Part shown: in pieces, positions 37,065 through 47,486 of the stretch
How the letters are laid out: each line of letters opens with the position of its first letter
How positions within the stretch are numbered: position 1 is the stretch's first letter
Source: Pseudomonas mendocina
GTDB lineage: Bacteria; Pseudomonadota; Gammaproteobacteria; Pseudomonadales; Pseudomonadaceae
DNA length: 64,000 nt
Direction: 5' to 3'
Assembly (NCBI RefSeq): GCF_900636545.1
Contig: NZ_LR134290.1
Location: 2,170,001-2,234,000 of the forward strand
Notes under the pieces: model-generated
Databases searched by the model: none
What the model saw: the letters and a program-made list of their open reading frames with translations, nothing else
What the model was told of the DNA's origin: nothing
Translations under genes and position numbers: made by a program

Positions 37065-38177
37065 ATGAAACGTGTAGGTCTGATCGGTTGGCGTGGCATG
37101 GTCGGTTCCGTGCTCATGCAGCGCATGCTGGAAGAGCGGGACTTCGACCTGATCGAGCCGGTGTTCTTCACCACCTCCAATGTCGGCGGCCAGGGCCCTG
37201 CCATTGGCAAGGACATTGCTCCGCTGAAGGACGCCTACAGCATCGACGACCTGAAGGGCCTGGACGTGATCCTGACCTGCCAGGGTGGCGACTACACCAA
37301 TGAAGTCTTCCCCAAGCTGCGTGAAGCCGGCTGGCAGGGCTACTGGATCGACGCGGCTTCCAGCCTGCGTATGGATGACAGTGCGGTGATCGTGCTCGAC
37401 CCGGTCAACCGCAAGGTCATCGACCAGGCGCTGGATGCCGGCAGCAAGAACTACATCGGCGGCAACTGTACCGTCAGCCTGATGCTGATGGCCCTCGGTG
37501 GTCTGTACGAAGCCGGTCTGGTCGAGTGGATGAGCGCCATGACCTACCAGGCAGCTTCCGGTGCCGGCGCGCAAAACATGCGCGAGTTGATCAAGCAGAT
37601 GGGCGCGATCAATGCCAGTGTCGCCGATGAGTTGGCCGATCCGGCCAGTGCCATCCTCGACATCGACCGCAAGGTCGCCGAAACCATGCGTGGCGAAGGT
37701 TTCCCGGTCGATAACTTCGGCGTGCCGCTGGCCGGCAGCCTGATCCCCTACATCGACAAGGAGCTGCCGAACGGGCAGAGCCGTGAAGAATGGAAGGCCC
37801 AGGCTGAGACCAACAAGATCCTCGGTCGCTTCAAGAACCCGATTCCGGTCGACGGCATCTGTGTGCGCATCGGCGCCATGCGTTGCCACAGCCAGGCGCT
37901 GACCATCAAGCTGAACAAGGACGTGCCGATGGCTGACATCGAGGGCTTGATCAGTCAGCACAACCCTTGGGTCAAGCTGGTGCCGAACCATCGCGAAGAC
38001 TCCATCCGCGACCTCGGCCCGACTGCTGTGACTGGCACCCTGAGCGTTCCGGTAGGTCGTCTACGCAAGCTGAACATGGGCTCGCAGTACCTGGGCGCCT
38101 TCACCGTCGGCGACCAACTGCTGTGGGGCGCTGCCGAACCGCTGCGCCGTATGTTGCGGATTCTGCTGGAGCGCTAA
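37065..38177 (+). CDS. asd: Aspartate-semialdehyde dehydrogenase
   Basis: The 370-aa product has the NADP-binding start [18 protein letters not shown], the catalytic cysteine in GGNCTVSLM near residue 135, and [11 protein letters not shown]. Length and style match the gamma-proteobacterial Asd. It reduces aspartyl phosphate to the semialdehyde for lysine, threonine, methionine and diaminopimelate, so it is essential for the cell wall. A paralogue without the cysteine follows at 38320. Confidence 0.96.
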   Translation: MKRVGLIGWRGMVGSVLMQRMLEERDFDLIEPVFFTTSNVGGQGPAIGKDIAPLKDAYSIDDLKGLDVILTCQGGDYTNEVFPKLREAGWQGYWIDAASSLRMDDSAVIVLDPVNRKVIDQALDAGSKNYIGGNCTVSLMLMALGGLYEAGLVEWMSAMTYQAASGAGAQNMRELIKQMGAINASVADELADPASAILDIDRKVAETMRGEGFPVDNFGVPLAGSLIPYIDKELPNGQSREEWKAQAETNKILGRFKNPIPVDGICVRIGAMRCHSQALTIKLNKDVPMADIEGLISQHNPWVKLVPNHREDSIRDLGPTAVTGTLSVPVGRLRKLNMGSQYLGAFTVGDQLLWGAAEPLRRMLRILLER

Positions 38178-38208
38178 GCTTCAGGCCGAACGCCCGTAGT
38201 CAAACAAT

Positions 38209-38240
38209 GCCCTTCTGTTTCGGCAGAAGGGCTTTGTCTT
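38209..38240 (+). terminator. Terminator after asd
   Basis: GCCCTTCTG pairs with CAGAAGGGC around a 6-base loop and is followed by TTTGTCTTTTT. Confidence 0.88.
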
Positions 38241-38319
38241 TTTATGGGCGCGCGCGCCGATTGCTCGGACGAGGGGCGTGCAGTTACAGTGCCGCTCCTT
38301 CCGTGTTGTAGGTCAGTCC

Positions 38320-39330
38320 ATGAGTCAGCCCATCAATGTCGCCCTGATCGGCGCCACCGGTAACGTCGGTGAAACGCTGGTCGAGTTGCTCGAAGAGCGT
38401 GAGTTTCCGGTCAAGGACCTACATCTGCTGGCCAGTAGCGAGTCGGCTGGGCAGAGCTTGTCCTTCCGTGGCCGCCAGGTGCGGGTCCGTTCGCTCGAGA
38501 CTTTCGATTTCTCTCAGGTGCAATTGGCATTCTTCGCGGCCGGTGCAGACGTGACGCGTGCCTGTCGTGAGCGTGTGCTGGCGGCCGGTTGCTCGCTCAT
38601 CGATCTGAGCGCTGCGTTGCCGCTGGAGCAGGCGCCATGCGTGCTGCCCGAGCTGGGAGTCGAGGGGCTGCCGGCTTTGAGCAAGCCATGCTGTGTGAGT
38701 GCGCCGACGCCCTCGGCGGTCGCCTGCGCATTGGTGCTGGCTGCATTGAAATCCGTGCTGCAACCGCAGCGGTTGCAGCTGACAGCCATGTTGGCCATCT
38801 CGACCCTGGGGCGTAGTGGTGTACAGGAGTTGGCGCGGCAGACCGCGGAGTTGCTCAACGCGCGTCCACTGGAGCCCAAGACGGTGGATCGCCAAGTTGC
38901 CTTCAACTTGTTGGCGCAGATTGGCGAGGTCGATGGGCAAGGGCATGCGCAGCTGGAAAAACGCCTTGCCCTGGAAGTCCAGCAACTTCTGGGCGCGCCT
39001 CAGCTTCCGGTGGCTGCGACGTGCGCACTGGCGCCCGTTTTTTTTGGCGATAGCCTGGCGCTGGGTGTGCAGGCTGATGGGGATATCGACCTTGTTGCGG
39101 TGCGGCAGGCCCTCGAGGCTGCTCAGGGTATCGAGCTGGTTGAGGCGGGCGATTACCCGACCGCAGTGGGTGACGCAGTAGGGCAGGATCAGGTCTATGT
39201 CGGGCGTGTGCGTCTTGGCGTCAGCGATCCACGTCAACTCAATTTGTGGATTGCGTCTGATAATGTAAGAAAAGGCGCCGCCCTGAATGCTGTGCAGATA
39301 GCCGAGTTATTGATAAAACACTATCTGTAA
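38320..39330 (+). CDS. Aspartate-semialdehyde dehydrogenase-like protein (Usg-type), catalytic Cys absent
   Basis: The start MSQPINVALIGATGNVGET gives 336 aa with the Asd Rossmann fold. In true Asd proteins the active site reads N-C-S/T-T or similar; here the matching stretch reads CVSAPTPSAVACALVL, with no cysteine at that position. The protein therefore probably cannot form the acyl-enzyme. The related E. coli Usg also lies near truA (hisT). It may have a regulatory or structural role. It sits between asd and fimV, as in P. aeruginosa from memory. Confidence 0.8.
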   Translation: MSQPINVALIGATGNVGETLVELLEEREFPVKDLHLLASSESAGQSLSFRGRQVRVRSLETFDFSQVQLAFFAAGADVTRACRERVLAAGCSLIDLSAALPLEQAPCVLPELGVEGLPALSKPCCVSAPTPSAVACALVLAALKSVLQPQRLQLTAMLAISTLGRSGVQELARQTAELLNARPLEPKTVDRQVAFNLLAQIGEVDGQGHAQLEKRLALEVQQLLGAPQLPVAATCALAPVFFGDSLALGVQADGDIDLVAVRQALEAAQGIELVEAGDYPTAVGDAVGQDQVYVGRVRLGVSDPRQLNLWIASDNVRKGAALNAVQIAELLIKHYL

Positions 39331-39485
39331 AAGATACTTACCTAGAAATTTGAAGAATCTTTCTAGCTTGGCAATACTGGCTGAGTTGATTGCTGAATGG
39401 GGAGCCGCTCTTGGAGCGGAGGCAGGCAGCAGTTCTCAAGACCCTCTCGCATGCCGAGAAAAAAGCTAAAACAAGGGATAACGCT

Positions 39486-42321
39486 ATGGTTCGGGTTCGC
39501 AAACTGGTGCTGGCAATCGCAGCCGCTTCCGCGCTGTCTTCCGGTATGGCGCATGCGCTGGGTTTGGGTGAAGTTACCCTGCAATCTTCGTTGAATCAGC
39601 CGTTGGTAGCGGGAAATCGAATTGCTGGAGGTGCGCGACCTAGCCTCCAATGAGGTGATTCCGAGCCTTGCGTCCCCTGAAGAGTTCGTCAAGGCGGGGG
39701 TTGATCGTCAGTACTTTCTGACCGATCTCAAGTTCACTCCCGTATTGAAGCCTAATGGCAAGAGCGTTATTCGTGTCACTTCAAGTAAGGCCGTCCGCGA
39801 GCCTTATCTCAACTTCCTGGTGGAAGTGCTCTGGCCAAACGGTCGCTTGCTGCGCGAATACACCCTGCTGCTCGATCCGCCACTTTACTCTCCGCAAACG
39901 ACAGTGGCTGCTGCTCCACAACTGCCGATCGCCGCGCCAGCGCCGCGTCCGTCTGTGGCTCCGGCACCAGTGCCGCGCAGTGCCGCTCCTGCTCCGGCTC
40001 CACGTCCTGCAGCGCCGGCCCCGGCTTCACGCGCCATTTCCGGTAACGAATACAGAACCACTGCCAACGATACGCTCTGGGAAATCGCTCAGCGTGTCGG
40101 TGGTGGTTCTTCGGTCAATCAGACCATGCTGGCCATCCAGGACCTGAATCCTGACGCTTTCATTGGCGGCAATATCAACCGCATGAAGAGCGGCCAGGTG
40201 CTGCGCCTGCCGGACGAGCAACAGATTCGCAGTCGCAGTAATGCAGAGGCGGTTGCTCAGGTGGCTGAGCAGAATGCCGCCTGGCGCGAAGGTCGCGCCG
40301 TTGCCTCGCGCCAGCTGGATGCCACCCGCCGTACCACCGCAGGTTCTGCGCCGGCCACTGCCGAGTCGGCCGATAGCCTGAAACTGGTTGCGGCTGAGGC
40401 AGGTCAGTCCACTCGCGGTAGCGATACCGGGTCTGCCAACAGCAAGGCGCTGGCTGACAAGCTGGCCGTGACCCAGGAAAGCCTGGACTCGACCCGTCGC
40501 GAGAACGCCGAGCTGCAGAGTCGCGTCGGTGACCTGCAAAGTCAGCTGGATAAGCTGCAGCGGCTGGTCGAACTGAAAGATAGCCAGTTGGCCAAGTTGC
40601 AGGCCGATCTGTCGGCTGCTCCAGCTGCTGAGGAAGGCGCAACTGCACAAGCCCCGGTCACCGAGCCTGCCTCGCAAGCTCCTGCTGCACAGCCTGAGGC
40701 AGCGCCGCCCGCTGCGGAGGCTGCAACGCCGCCGGCTTCGCCGCCCGAAGAGGCGGCGCCTGATTACAACTATTCCGAGGAGCCCGCGGCGTCCGTTGAA
40801 GACAGCGCCGCCGCCAATGAACAGCCGGCCGAGGAGCCGGCTGCTGCCGTTGAGCCTGCTGCTCCGGCCAAGCCGGCTGAGGATGCCAAGCCCGCGGCGC
40901 CGTCTCCTGCACCCGCTCCGGCCCCACAGAGCTTTATCGATGACCTGATGGCCAACCCGATGACTCTGGGGCTGGCTGGCGGCGGTGCGCTGCTGCTTCT
41001 GCTGGTCGCTCTGATGGCGCTGTCGCGTCGTAATGCGATGAAGGAGGCCGAGCTGCAGGACGAGCTGGCCGACGACCTTTCTCAGGATCAGGCCTTTGCA
41101 TCCGATCTGGATATGCCGGCAGACAGTCTCGCTGGGCTCGATGACGAGCCGGTTGCCACTCCGGTCGCAGGTGAGGAGCGAGTTACCGCGCAGACTGGTG
41201 ATGCGCTGGGTGAGGCGGATATCTACATCGCCTATGGTCGTTTCAATCAGGCAGCTGAACTGCTGCAGAATGCGATCAACGACGAGCCGCATCGTAGCGA
41301 CTTGCGCCTGAAGCTGATGGAGGTTTACGCCGAGCTGGGTGACCGCGAAGGCTTTGCCCGTCAGGACAACGAGTTGCGCGAGATCGGTGGGGCGACCGCC
41401 GAAGCTGAGCAACTGAAGTCCAAGTACCCGGCCATTGCTGCCTTTGCAGGTGCTGGCGTGGTGGCTGCTGCGGCGTCCGCTGAGGACGACGTGGACGCGT
41501 TCAGCCTGGATGATCTCAGTCTGGATGAACCGGTCGCTGAGGCCCCTGTTGCCGCATCGGGTGATCTGGATGATGCCTTCGATCTGAGCCTCGACGATCT
41601 TGAGGCTGATCTGGAGAATGACCTGCAGTCCGCCAAGGCTGACGAAGCGCCGCTGTCGCTGGATGACGAGCTGGATTTCGGCCTGATCGACGAGCCAGCC
41701 GCTCCGACCGCTGCCGCTGATGACGACCTGGACTTCGATCTGGCCCTGGGCGACGACAAGGTCGAGCTGTCCCAGCCGGCTGACGATCTCTCTGCGTTCA
41801 GCCTCGATCTGGACGAGCCTGCTGCCGCCTCCAGCGACGAAACGGATGAGTTCCTGCTCAGCCTCGACGATGATATGCCGCTGAGTCAGCCGGCCGATGA
41901 CCTGTCCGGCTTGAGCCTCGACCTGCCAGAAGAAACGCCGGCTGCCGACCTTGATCTACCTGCCGATTTCGACCTATCGCTCGAAGACGAGGCGCCGGTT
42001 CAGCCTGCTGTAGAGCCGGACAGCTTCGCCGCGCAACTCGACGAAGTGACTGCCGAGCTGGATCAGCTGTCGAATGGCTTCGATGAGCCGCAAGCCCCCC
42101 CATTGGCCTCGGTGGACAGCCTTTCCAGCGATCTGGATGGTGACGACGACTTCGATTTCCTCTCCGGAACCGATGAGACGGCGACCAAGCTCGACCTGGC
42201 GCGCGCCTACATCGACATGGGGGACGCCGAAGGGGCTCGCGACATTCTCGACGAAGTGGTCGCCGAAGGTAACGACGCACAGCAGCAGGAAGCTCGCGAG
42301 ATGATTTCCAAGTTGGTTTGA
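39486..42321 (+). pseudogene. fimV: Pilus-assembly/peptidoglycan-binding protein FimV, with an apparent one-base frameshift
   Basis: The ATG at 39486 opens the FimV signal peptide MVRVRKLVLAIAAASALSSG and LGLGEVTLQSSLNQPL. That frame goes wrong after codon 40 and stops at 39653. The next frame takes up FimV exactly at EIELLEVRDLASNEV and runs to 42321. Removing one G from GGG at 39611-39613 restores the reading. Downstream, all parts are present: a LysM domain (YRTTANDTLWEIAQ), a coiled coil, a Pro/Ala-rich linker, one membrane helix (LGLAGGGALLLLLVALMAL), an acidic repeat-rich cytoplasmic part and a C-terminal TPR-like cap. FimV supports type IV pili and polar localisation. Confidence 0.8.
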
Positions 42322-42329
42322 TCGATTCC

Positions 42330-43193
42330 ATGTCTGAAGCAGTACCTGTAGCGGCCGCCGAAATGGCGGCCGCTGGCTTTTCCAGAGTCGCCCTGGGCCT
42401 CGAATACAAGGGCGCACGTTATCGTGGTTTCCAACGCCAGGGTGGCAAGGTCGCCTCCATCCAGGGTTGCCTGGAGGATGCGCTGTCGAAGGTGGCAGGC
42501 GGTGCGCCTGTCACTATTCACTGTGCAGGGCGCACCGATGCTTCCGTGCATTCCAGTGGTCAGGTGGTGCATTTCGATACCACCGTTGAGCGCTCGCTGC
42601 ATGCCTGGGTCATGGGGGCCAACATGAACCTGCCCAGCGACATCAGCGTCACCTGGGCGAAGGTGATGCCGGCGCACTTTCACGCGCGTTTTTCGGCTAT
42701 GGCGCGACGCTATCGCTACGTTATCTATAACGATCCGATTCGTCCGGCGCACATGGCCGAAGAGGTCACCTGGAATCATCGCCCGCTTGATGTGGCGCGC
42801 ATGCGTGAAGCGGCTCTGGCCTTGGTAGGCACGCATGATTTCAGTGCCTTCCGCGCTACGCGGTGCCAGGCCAAATCCCCGATAAAGACCGTTCACCATC
42901 TGCAACTGATCGAACATGGCCGCTTTATCGTTCTGGATATCCGCGCCAATGCGTTTCTACACCATATGGTGCGTAACATCGCCGGTGTATTGATGACCAT
43001 TGGTGCCGGCGAGCGGCCGCCCGAGTGGGCGCGCGAGGTTCTTGAGCGCGGGGATCGCCATAGTGGAGGGGTGACAGCACACCCCTACGGCCTGTATTTG
43101 GTGCAGGTCGATTATCCGGAAGAGTTCGAGTTGCCGTCGCGCTATCTGGGGCCGCATTTTCTATCCGGCCTGGTAGATGTGCGCCGCGGCTGA
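42330..43193 (+). CDS. truA: tRNA pseudouridine(38-40) synthase
   Basis: The start at 42330 ([12 protein letters not shown]) follows fimV by 8 bases and gives 287 aa. [17 protein letters not shown] begins the fold, and the catalytic aspartate lies in [31 protein letters not shown] and [18 protein letters not shown] are also family motifs. It isomerises uridines 38-40 in the anticodon stem of many tRNAs. The short N-terminal extension is slightly longer than in E. coli. Confidence 0.95.
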   Translation: MSEAVPVAAAEMAAAGFSRVALGLEYKGARYRGFQRQGGKVASIQGCLEDALSKVAGGAPVTIHCAGRTDASVHSSGQVVHFDTTVERSLHAWVMGANMNLPSDISVTWAKVMPAHFHARFSAMARRYRYVIYNDPIRPAHMAEEVTWNHRPLDVARMREAALALVGTHDFSAFRATRCQAKSPIKTVHHLQLIEHGRFIVLDIRANAFLHHMVRNIAGVLMTIGAGERPPEWAREVLERGDRHSGGVTAHPYGLYLVQVDYPEEFELPSRYLGPHFLSGLVDVRRG

Positions 43194-43233
43194 GCCTTTG
43201 CTACCATCCGGCGTCCGACAGACAAAAGGCATG

Positions 43234-43890
43234 ATGCGAATGCGTGTGCGCAGCAAGATTTGCGGCATTACCCGTGTGGAGGATGCGCTGGCCACCGTAG
43301 AGGCCGGGGCGGATGCCATAGGTCTGGTGTTCTACGCCAAGAGCCCGCGTGCGGTGAGTGTCGAGCAGGCTGCGGAGATCGTGCAGGCCTTGCCGCCGTT
43401 CGTGACTAGCGTCGGTCTGTTCGTGAACATGCCGCGTGAACAGTTGCTGGCCGTACTGCAGCAGGTACCGCTGGACCTTCTGCAGTTTCATGGTGACGAG
43501 TCGCCCGCTGAGTGCGAAGGCTATGGCCGGCCCTACATAAAGGCGCTGCGTGTCCGTCCTGGTGAGGATCTGGCTGCCGCGATGGCGCCTTATGCTGGTG
43601 CGCGCGGCATTCTTCTCGACACCTTCGTCGAGGGGGTGCCCGGGGGAACCGGGGCGGCCTTCGACTGGTCGCTTGTACCACAGGGTGTGGCTAAACCGAT
43701 CATTCTTGCCGGCGGCCTGGAGGCGCACAACGTCGCTGCGGCGATTCGCCAGGTTCGGCCTTATGCAGTCGATGTCAGCGGTGGAGTCGAGGCCAGTAAA
43801 GGCATAAAGGATGCAGGCAAGATTCGTGCATTCGTGAAGTCCGTACGCGACACGCAATGTGACGGCGATCAAGGCGGGGCCGTCAACTAG
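43234..43890 (+). CDS. trpF: Phosphoribosylanthranilate isomerase
   Basis: The product is a TIM barrel with [28 protein letters not shown] at the N-terminus, where the Cys is the general base. [14 protein letters not shown], the acid Asp in [10 protein letters not shown], and [13 protein letters not shown] with VDVSGGVE hold the phosphate. It catalyses the third step from anthranilate to tryptophan. The start is uncertain: ATGs at 43231, 43234 and 43240 are in frame, and the AAGG at 43226-43229 suits the latter two. It follows truA closely. Confidence 0.95.
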   Translation: MRMRVRSKICGITRVEDALATVEAGADAIGLVFYAKSPRAVSVEQAAEIVQALPPFVTSVGLFVNMPREQLLAVLQQVPLDLLQFHGDESPAECEGYGRPYIKALRVRPGEDLAAAMAPYAGARGILLDTFVEGVPGGTGAAFDWSLVPQGVAKPIILAGGLEAHNVAAAIRQVRPYAVDVSGGVEASKGIKDAGKIRAFVKSVRDTQCDGDQGGAVN

Positions 43891-44012
43891 CCTGTCACGC
43901 CGCCATGATGGTCCGTTTCGACGGGCATGAGTGCGGCAAAAAGAGAATTGCTGGAGATGGGCGCTCACGATGACGCGCCCATCCGAACCAACGGTTATGG
44001 AGAAATGACAGC

Positions 44013-44897
44013 ATGAGCAACTGGTTGGTAGACAAACTCATTCCCTCGATCATGCGTTCCGAGGTGAAGAAGAGCTCTGTGCCCGAGGGCCTGTGGCACA
44101 AATGTCCGTCCTGTGATGCCGTGCTTTACCGCCCCGAACTGGAAAAGACCCTCGACGTCTGCCCCAAGTGCAACCACCACATGCGTATCGGCGCGCGCGC
44201 GCGTATCGATATTTTCCTCGATGCCGAAGGCCGCGAGGAGATTGGCGCTGACCTGGAGCCGGTGGACCGCCTGAAATTCCGCGACAGCAAGAAGTACAAG
44301 GATCGCCTGGCCGCTGCCCAGAAGCAGACCGGCGAGAAGGACGCGCTTATCTCCATGAGCGGCACCCTCGAAGGCATGCCGATCGCCGTTTGCGCGTTCG
44401 AGTTCTCCTTCATGGGCGGTTCCATGGGGGCCATCGTCGGTGAGCGTTTCGTTCAGGCGGCCAATGTCGCGCTGGAAAAGCGCTGCCCGCTGGTGTGCTT
44501 CTCCGCCTCTGGTGGTGCGCGCATGCAGGAGGCACTGATCTCGCTGATGCAGATGGCCAAGACTTCCGCTGCGCTGGCGCGTCTGCGTGAAGAAGGTCTA
44601 CCGTTCATCTCCGTGCTGACCGACCCGGTCTATGGTGGCGTTTCTGCCAGCCTGGCCATGCTCGGCGACGTGATCGTGGCCGAGCCGAAGGCGCTGATCG
44701 GCTTCGCCGGCCCGCGTGTGATCGAGCAGACCGTGCGCGAGAAGCTGCCGGAAGGCTTCCAGCGCAGTGAGTTCCTGCTGGAGCATGGCGCCATCGATAT
44801 GATCATTCCGCGCAGCGAGCTGCGTCCGCGTCTGGCGCGTCTGTTGGCGCAGCTGATGAATCGTCCGTCCCCGGTTTCCCTGCCGGCCACTGCATGA
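44013..44897 (+). CDS. accD: Acetyl-CoA carboxylase carboxyltransferase subunit beta
   Basis: The 294-aa product has the zinc ribbon [11 protein letters not shown] ... CPKCN near residues 30-52, the carboxybiotin/acetyl-CoA segment [16 protein letters not shown], and [19 protein letters not shown]. It forms the carboxyltransferase with AccA, making malonyl-CoA for fatty acids. In many gamma-proteobacteria it is followed by folC, as here, with an ATGA overlap. GGAGAAATGACAGC is upstream. Confidence 0.96.
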   Translation: MSNWLVDKLIPSIMRSEVKKSSVPEGLWHKCPSCDAVLYRPELEKTLDVCPKCNHHMRIGARARIDIFLDAEGREEIGADLEPVDRLKFRDSKKYKDRLAAAQKQTGEKDALISMSGTLEGMPIAVCAFEFSFMGGSMGAIVGERFVQAANVALEKRCPLVCFSASGGARMQEALISLMQMAKTSAALARLREEGLPFISVLTDPVYGGVSASLAMLGDVIVAEPKALIGFAGPRVIEQTVREKLPEGFQRSEFLLEHGAIDMIIPRSELRPRLARLLAQLMNRPSPVSLPATA

Positions 44898-46171
44898 CCG
44901 AACGTAGCCTGGGCGAGTGGCTCGCCTACCTCGAACAGCTGCACCCCTCTGCCATCGACATGGGGCTGGAGCGCTCGCGCGAGGTGGCGCGCAGGCTCGG
45001 TCTGGGCAGGCCCGCGCCCCTGGTGATCACGGTCACCGGTACCAACGGCAAGGGCTCCACATGCGCCTTTCTCGCCAGCCTGATCAGTGCTCAGGGGCAG
45101 CGTGTAGGTGTCTACAGCTCGCCCCATCTGCTGCGTTACAACGAGCGTGTGCTGATGGATGGTTGCGAGGCGAGCGACGAGGCGCTGTGCCAAGCTTTCG
45201 CAGCGGTCGATTCTGCGCGTGGCGAGATATCGCTGACCTACTTCGAGATGGGCACGCTGGCAGCCTTCTGGCTGTTCGAGCGTGCCGGCCTGGATGCCGT
45301 GGTGCTCGAAGTCGGCCTGGGCGGGCGTCTGGATGCAGTCAATCTGGTGGATGCCGACCTGGCTCTGATCACCAGCATTGGTCTGGATCATGCCGACTGG
45401 CTCGGTGATACCCGTGAGTCGGTGGCGTTCGAGAAGGCTGGGATCATGCGCGCCGGCAAACCTGCCTTGTGCGGTGATCTGGATCCGCCGCTGCCTTTGC
45501 TGCATCAGGTCGCGACCCTGGACGCGCCGTTGTTCCTGCGTGGCCGTGACTATGACCTGAGCATCAAGGCGCAGGACTGGTCATGGTATGGCCTTGACGC
45601 CCAGGGCCAGGTGTTGCGCCTGGAGCAGCTGCCAATTCTCGATCTGCCAATGGAAAACGCTGCGCTGGCACTGCAGGCCTATGCGCTTTTGCCGCTCCCC
45701 TGGGACATGCAAAAGATCGAGCAGGCGTTACTCGCCACACGCGTGGCTGGCCGTCTGGACCGGCGTGTGCTGGATTGGCGAGGCAAGTCACTCACGCTGT
45801 TGCTCGATGTTGGGCATAATCCTCATGCGTCCGATTATCTGGCGCGGCGTCTGGAAAGTCGCCCGCCAAGTGGCAAGCGCTGGGCTGTGTTCGCGTTGTT
45901 GGCCGACAAGGATTTGCCCGGTGTCGTCGCACCGCTTCTGGGTCTCATTTCTGGCTGGGCGGTGGCGCCGCTCAATACGCCGCGTTCGCGTTCTGCCTGC
46001 GAGCTGGCAGGGCACCTGCGGGCGCAGGGGGCCGCAGTGGCGCAATACCCTGATGTGCATACTGCGCTCGAGGCGCAGTGTGAGCAGGCGGCAGAGGGTG
46101 ACGAGATACTGTTGTTCGGATCGTTTTTCTGCGTGGCCGAGGCCCTGGATTGGCTGGCCCGCCCGGCTTGA
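44894..46171 (+). CDS. folC: Dihydrofolate/folylpolyglutamate synthase
   Basis: The 425-aa product is a Mur-ligase-like enzyme with the P-loop [16 protein letters not shown] near residues 44-59. [12 protein letters not shown] and [12 protein letters not shown] are also family motifs, and the C-terminal domain begins near [13 protein letters not shown]. It joins glutamates to folates and makes dihydrofolate. The start overlaps the accD stop (ATGA), so they are co-translated. Confidence 0.95.
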   Translation: MTERSLGEWLAYLEQLHPSAIDMGLERSREVARRLGLGRPAPLVITVTGTNGKGSTCAFLASLISAQGQRVGVYSSPHLLRYNERVLMDGCEASDEALCQAFAAVDSARGEISLTYFEMGTLAAFWLFERAGLDAVVLEVGLGGRLDAVNLVDADLALITSIGLDHADWLGDTRESVAFEKAGIMRAGKPALCGDLDPPLPLLHQVATLDAPLFLRGRDYDLSIKAQDWSWYGLDAQGQVLRLEQLPILDLPMENAALALQAYALLPLPWDMQKIEQALLATRVAGRLDRRVLDWRGKSLTLLLDVGHNPHASDYLARRLESRPPSGKRWAVFALLADKDLPGVVAPLLGLISGWAVAPLNTPRSRSACELAGHLRAQGAAVAQYPDVHTALEAQCEQAAEGDEILLFGSFFCVAEALDWLARPA

Positions 46172-46186
46172 TAAGGGGATTGGGGG

Positions 46187-46804
46187 ATGGCAATGCTGGA
46201 CAAGGGGCTCAAGCAGCGCATGGTCGGTGCGCTGGTGCTGGTAGCGCTGGCGGTGATCTTCCTGCCGATGCTGCTGTCACGTGAAGACGAGATGCGTCGT
46301 GTGGTGGTGGAGGCCCCGGCAATGCCTCAGGCTCCGGCCGCTACCGAGATCGTGGTCGAGCCTGCCGAGGTCGTCGAGCCCGAGCAACTGCCGCAGGAGC
46401 ATGTGCCGGTCGAAGAGGTGGAGCCGCAGATCGTCGAGGTGCCGGAGCAGCCCAAGCAAGCGCCGGTACCTGCCGTTCAGCCAAGCGCGCCGGAGCAGGC
46501 CAAGACCGAGCAGAGCGTCGCGACAGCTTCCGCCAAGCCCGAGGGGCGTCTGGATGCCAACAACCTGCCGATCAGTTGGTCGGTACAGTTGGCCAGTCTG
46601 TCCAGTCGCGGCGGTGCGGAGAACCTGCAGAAGACCCTGCGTAGTCAGGGTTACAACGCCTATATCCGTACCTTCGACGGCATGAACCGTGTGTTCGTCG
46701 GTCCGTTGATCGAGCGTGCCGAAGCCGAGCGTCTGCGCGACCAGCTCAACCGTCAGCACAAACTCAGCGGGTTTGTCGTGCGCTTCCAGCCAGAGGCCGG
46801 TTGA
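46187..46804 (+). CDS. SPOR-domain protein, DedD-like
   Basis: The 205-aa product has one membrane helix (MVGALVLVALAVIFLPMLLS, about 12-31), then a Pro/Glu/Val-rich linker, and a C-terminal SPOR domain of about 75 residues (SWSVQLASLSSRGGAENLQK ... RVFVGPLIERAEAE). SPOR domains bind stripped peptidoglycan at the division septum. Its position between folC and cvpA is the usual place of dedD. A second ATG six bases later is an alternative start. Confidence 0.9.
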   Translation: MAMLDKGLKQRMVGALVLVALAVIFLPMLLSREDEMRRVVVEAPAMPQAPAATEIVVEPAEVVEPEQLPQEHVPVEEVEPQIVEVPEQPKQAPVPAVQPSAPEQAKTEQSVATASAKPEGRLDANNLPISWSVQLASLSSRGGAENLQKTLRSQGYNAYIRTFDGMNRVFVGPLIERAEAERLRDQLNRQHKLSGFVVRFQPEAG

Positions 46805-46889
46805 GCCCATCGTTGATGTGCAACGCCCGGTTACCCGATTCGCCGGGCTCTGCTAAAATGCTCCGCCTTTTCCGCTGGTAGGCCGCACC

Positions 46890-47411
46890 GTGGTATTCAC
46901 CTGGGTCGATTGGGCGATCATCGCCGTCATCGCCATTTCTAGTCTGATCAGCCTCAAGCGCGGCTTCGTCAAGGAAGCCTTGTCGCTGCTGACCTGGATC
47001 ATCGCAGGTGTGGTCGCCTGGATGTTTGGTGGCGCACTGGCCCAGCATCTCGTCGAATTCATCGAAACACCTTCGGCACGGGTGATCGCCGCCTGTGCCA
47101 TTCTCTTCATCGCCACCTTGCTGGTGGGCGCGCTGGTCAATTTCCTGATCGGTGAGCTGATCCGTGTGACAGGCCTGTCCGGTACCGACCGTTTTCTCGG
47201 CATGGTATTCGGCGCTGCGCGGGGTGGCTTGCTGGTCGTGCTGCTGGTCGGGCTGATCAGCCTGGCACCGGTGGAGCAGGATACGTGGTGGCAGCAGTCG
47301 CAACTGGTGCCGCATTTTCTGATGGTCGCCGACTGGTCGAAGAACCTCATTCTGGGGTGGTCCGAGCAGTGGTTTACCGGTGGTTCGGCTAACCCAGCCG
47401 ATCTGCTTTAA
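46890..47411 (+). CDS. cvpA: Colicin V production protein homologue
   Basis: The 173-aa inner-membrane protein with a GTG start (MVFTWVDWAIIAVIAISSLI) has four hydrophobic segments and the family segment SLKRGFVKEALSLLTWI. FIATLLVGALVNFLIGELI and DRFLGMVFGAARGGLLV follow. It is linked to envelope homeostasis and septation in some bacteria. It lies right before purF, the conserved pair in gamma-proteobacteria. Confidence 0.93.
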   Translation: MVFTWVDWAIIAVIAISSLISLKRGFVKEALSLLTWIIAGVVAWMFGGALAQHLVEFIETPSARVIAACAILFIATLLVGALVNFLIGELIRVTGLSGTDRFLGMVFGAARGGLLVVLLVGLISLAPVEQDTWWQQSQLVPHFLMVADWSKNLILGWSEQWFTGGSANPADLL

Positions 47412-47486
47412 AAGAGTGGCCGGTGCGGACCAACCGCTGCGCCGGACGCTGAATTAGCCTGAATTATCTAGCAGGGGTCGTGGCAC

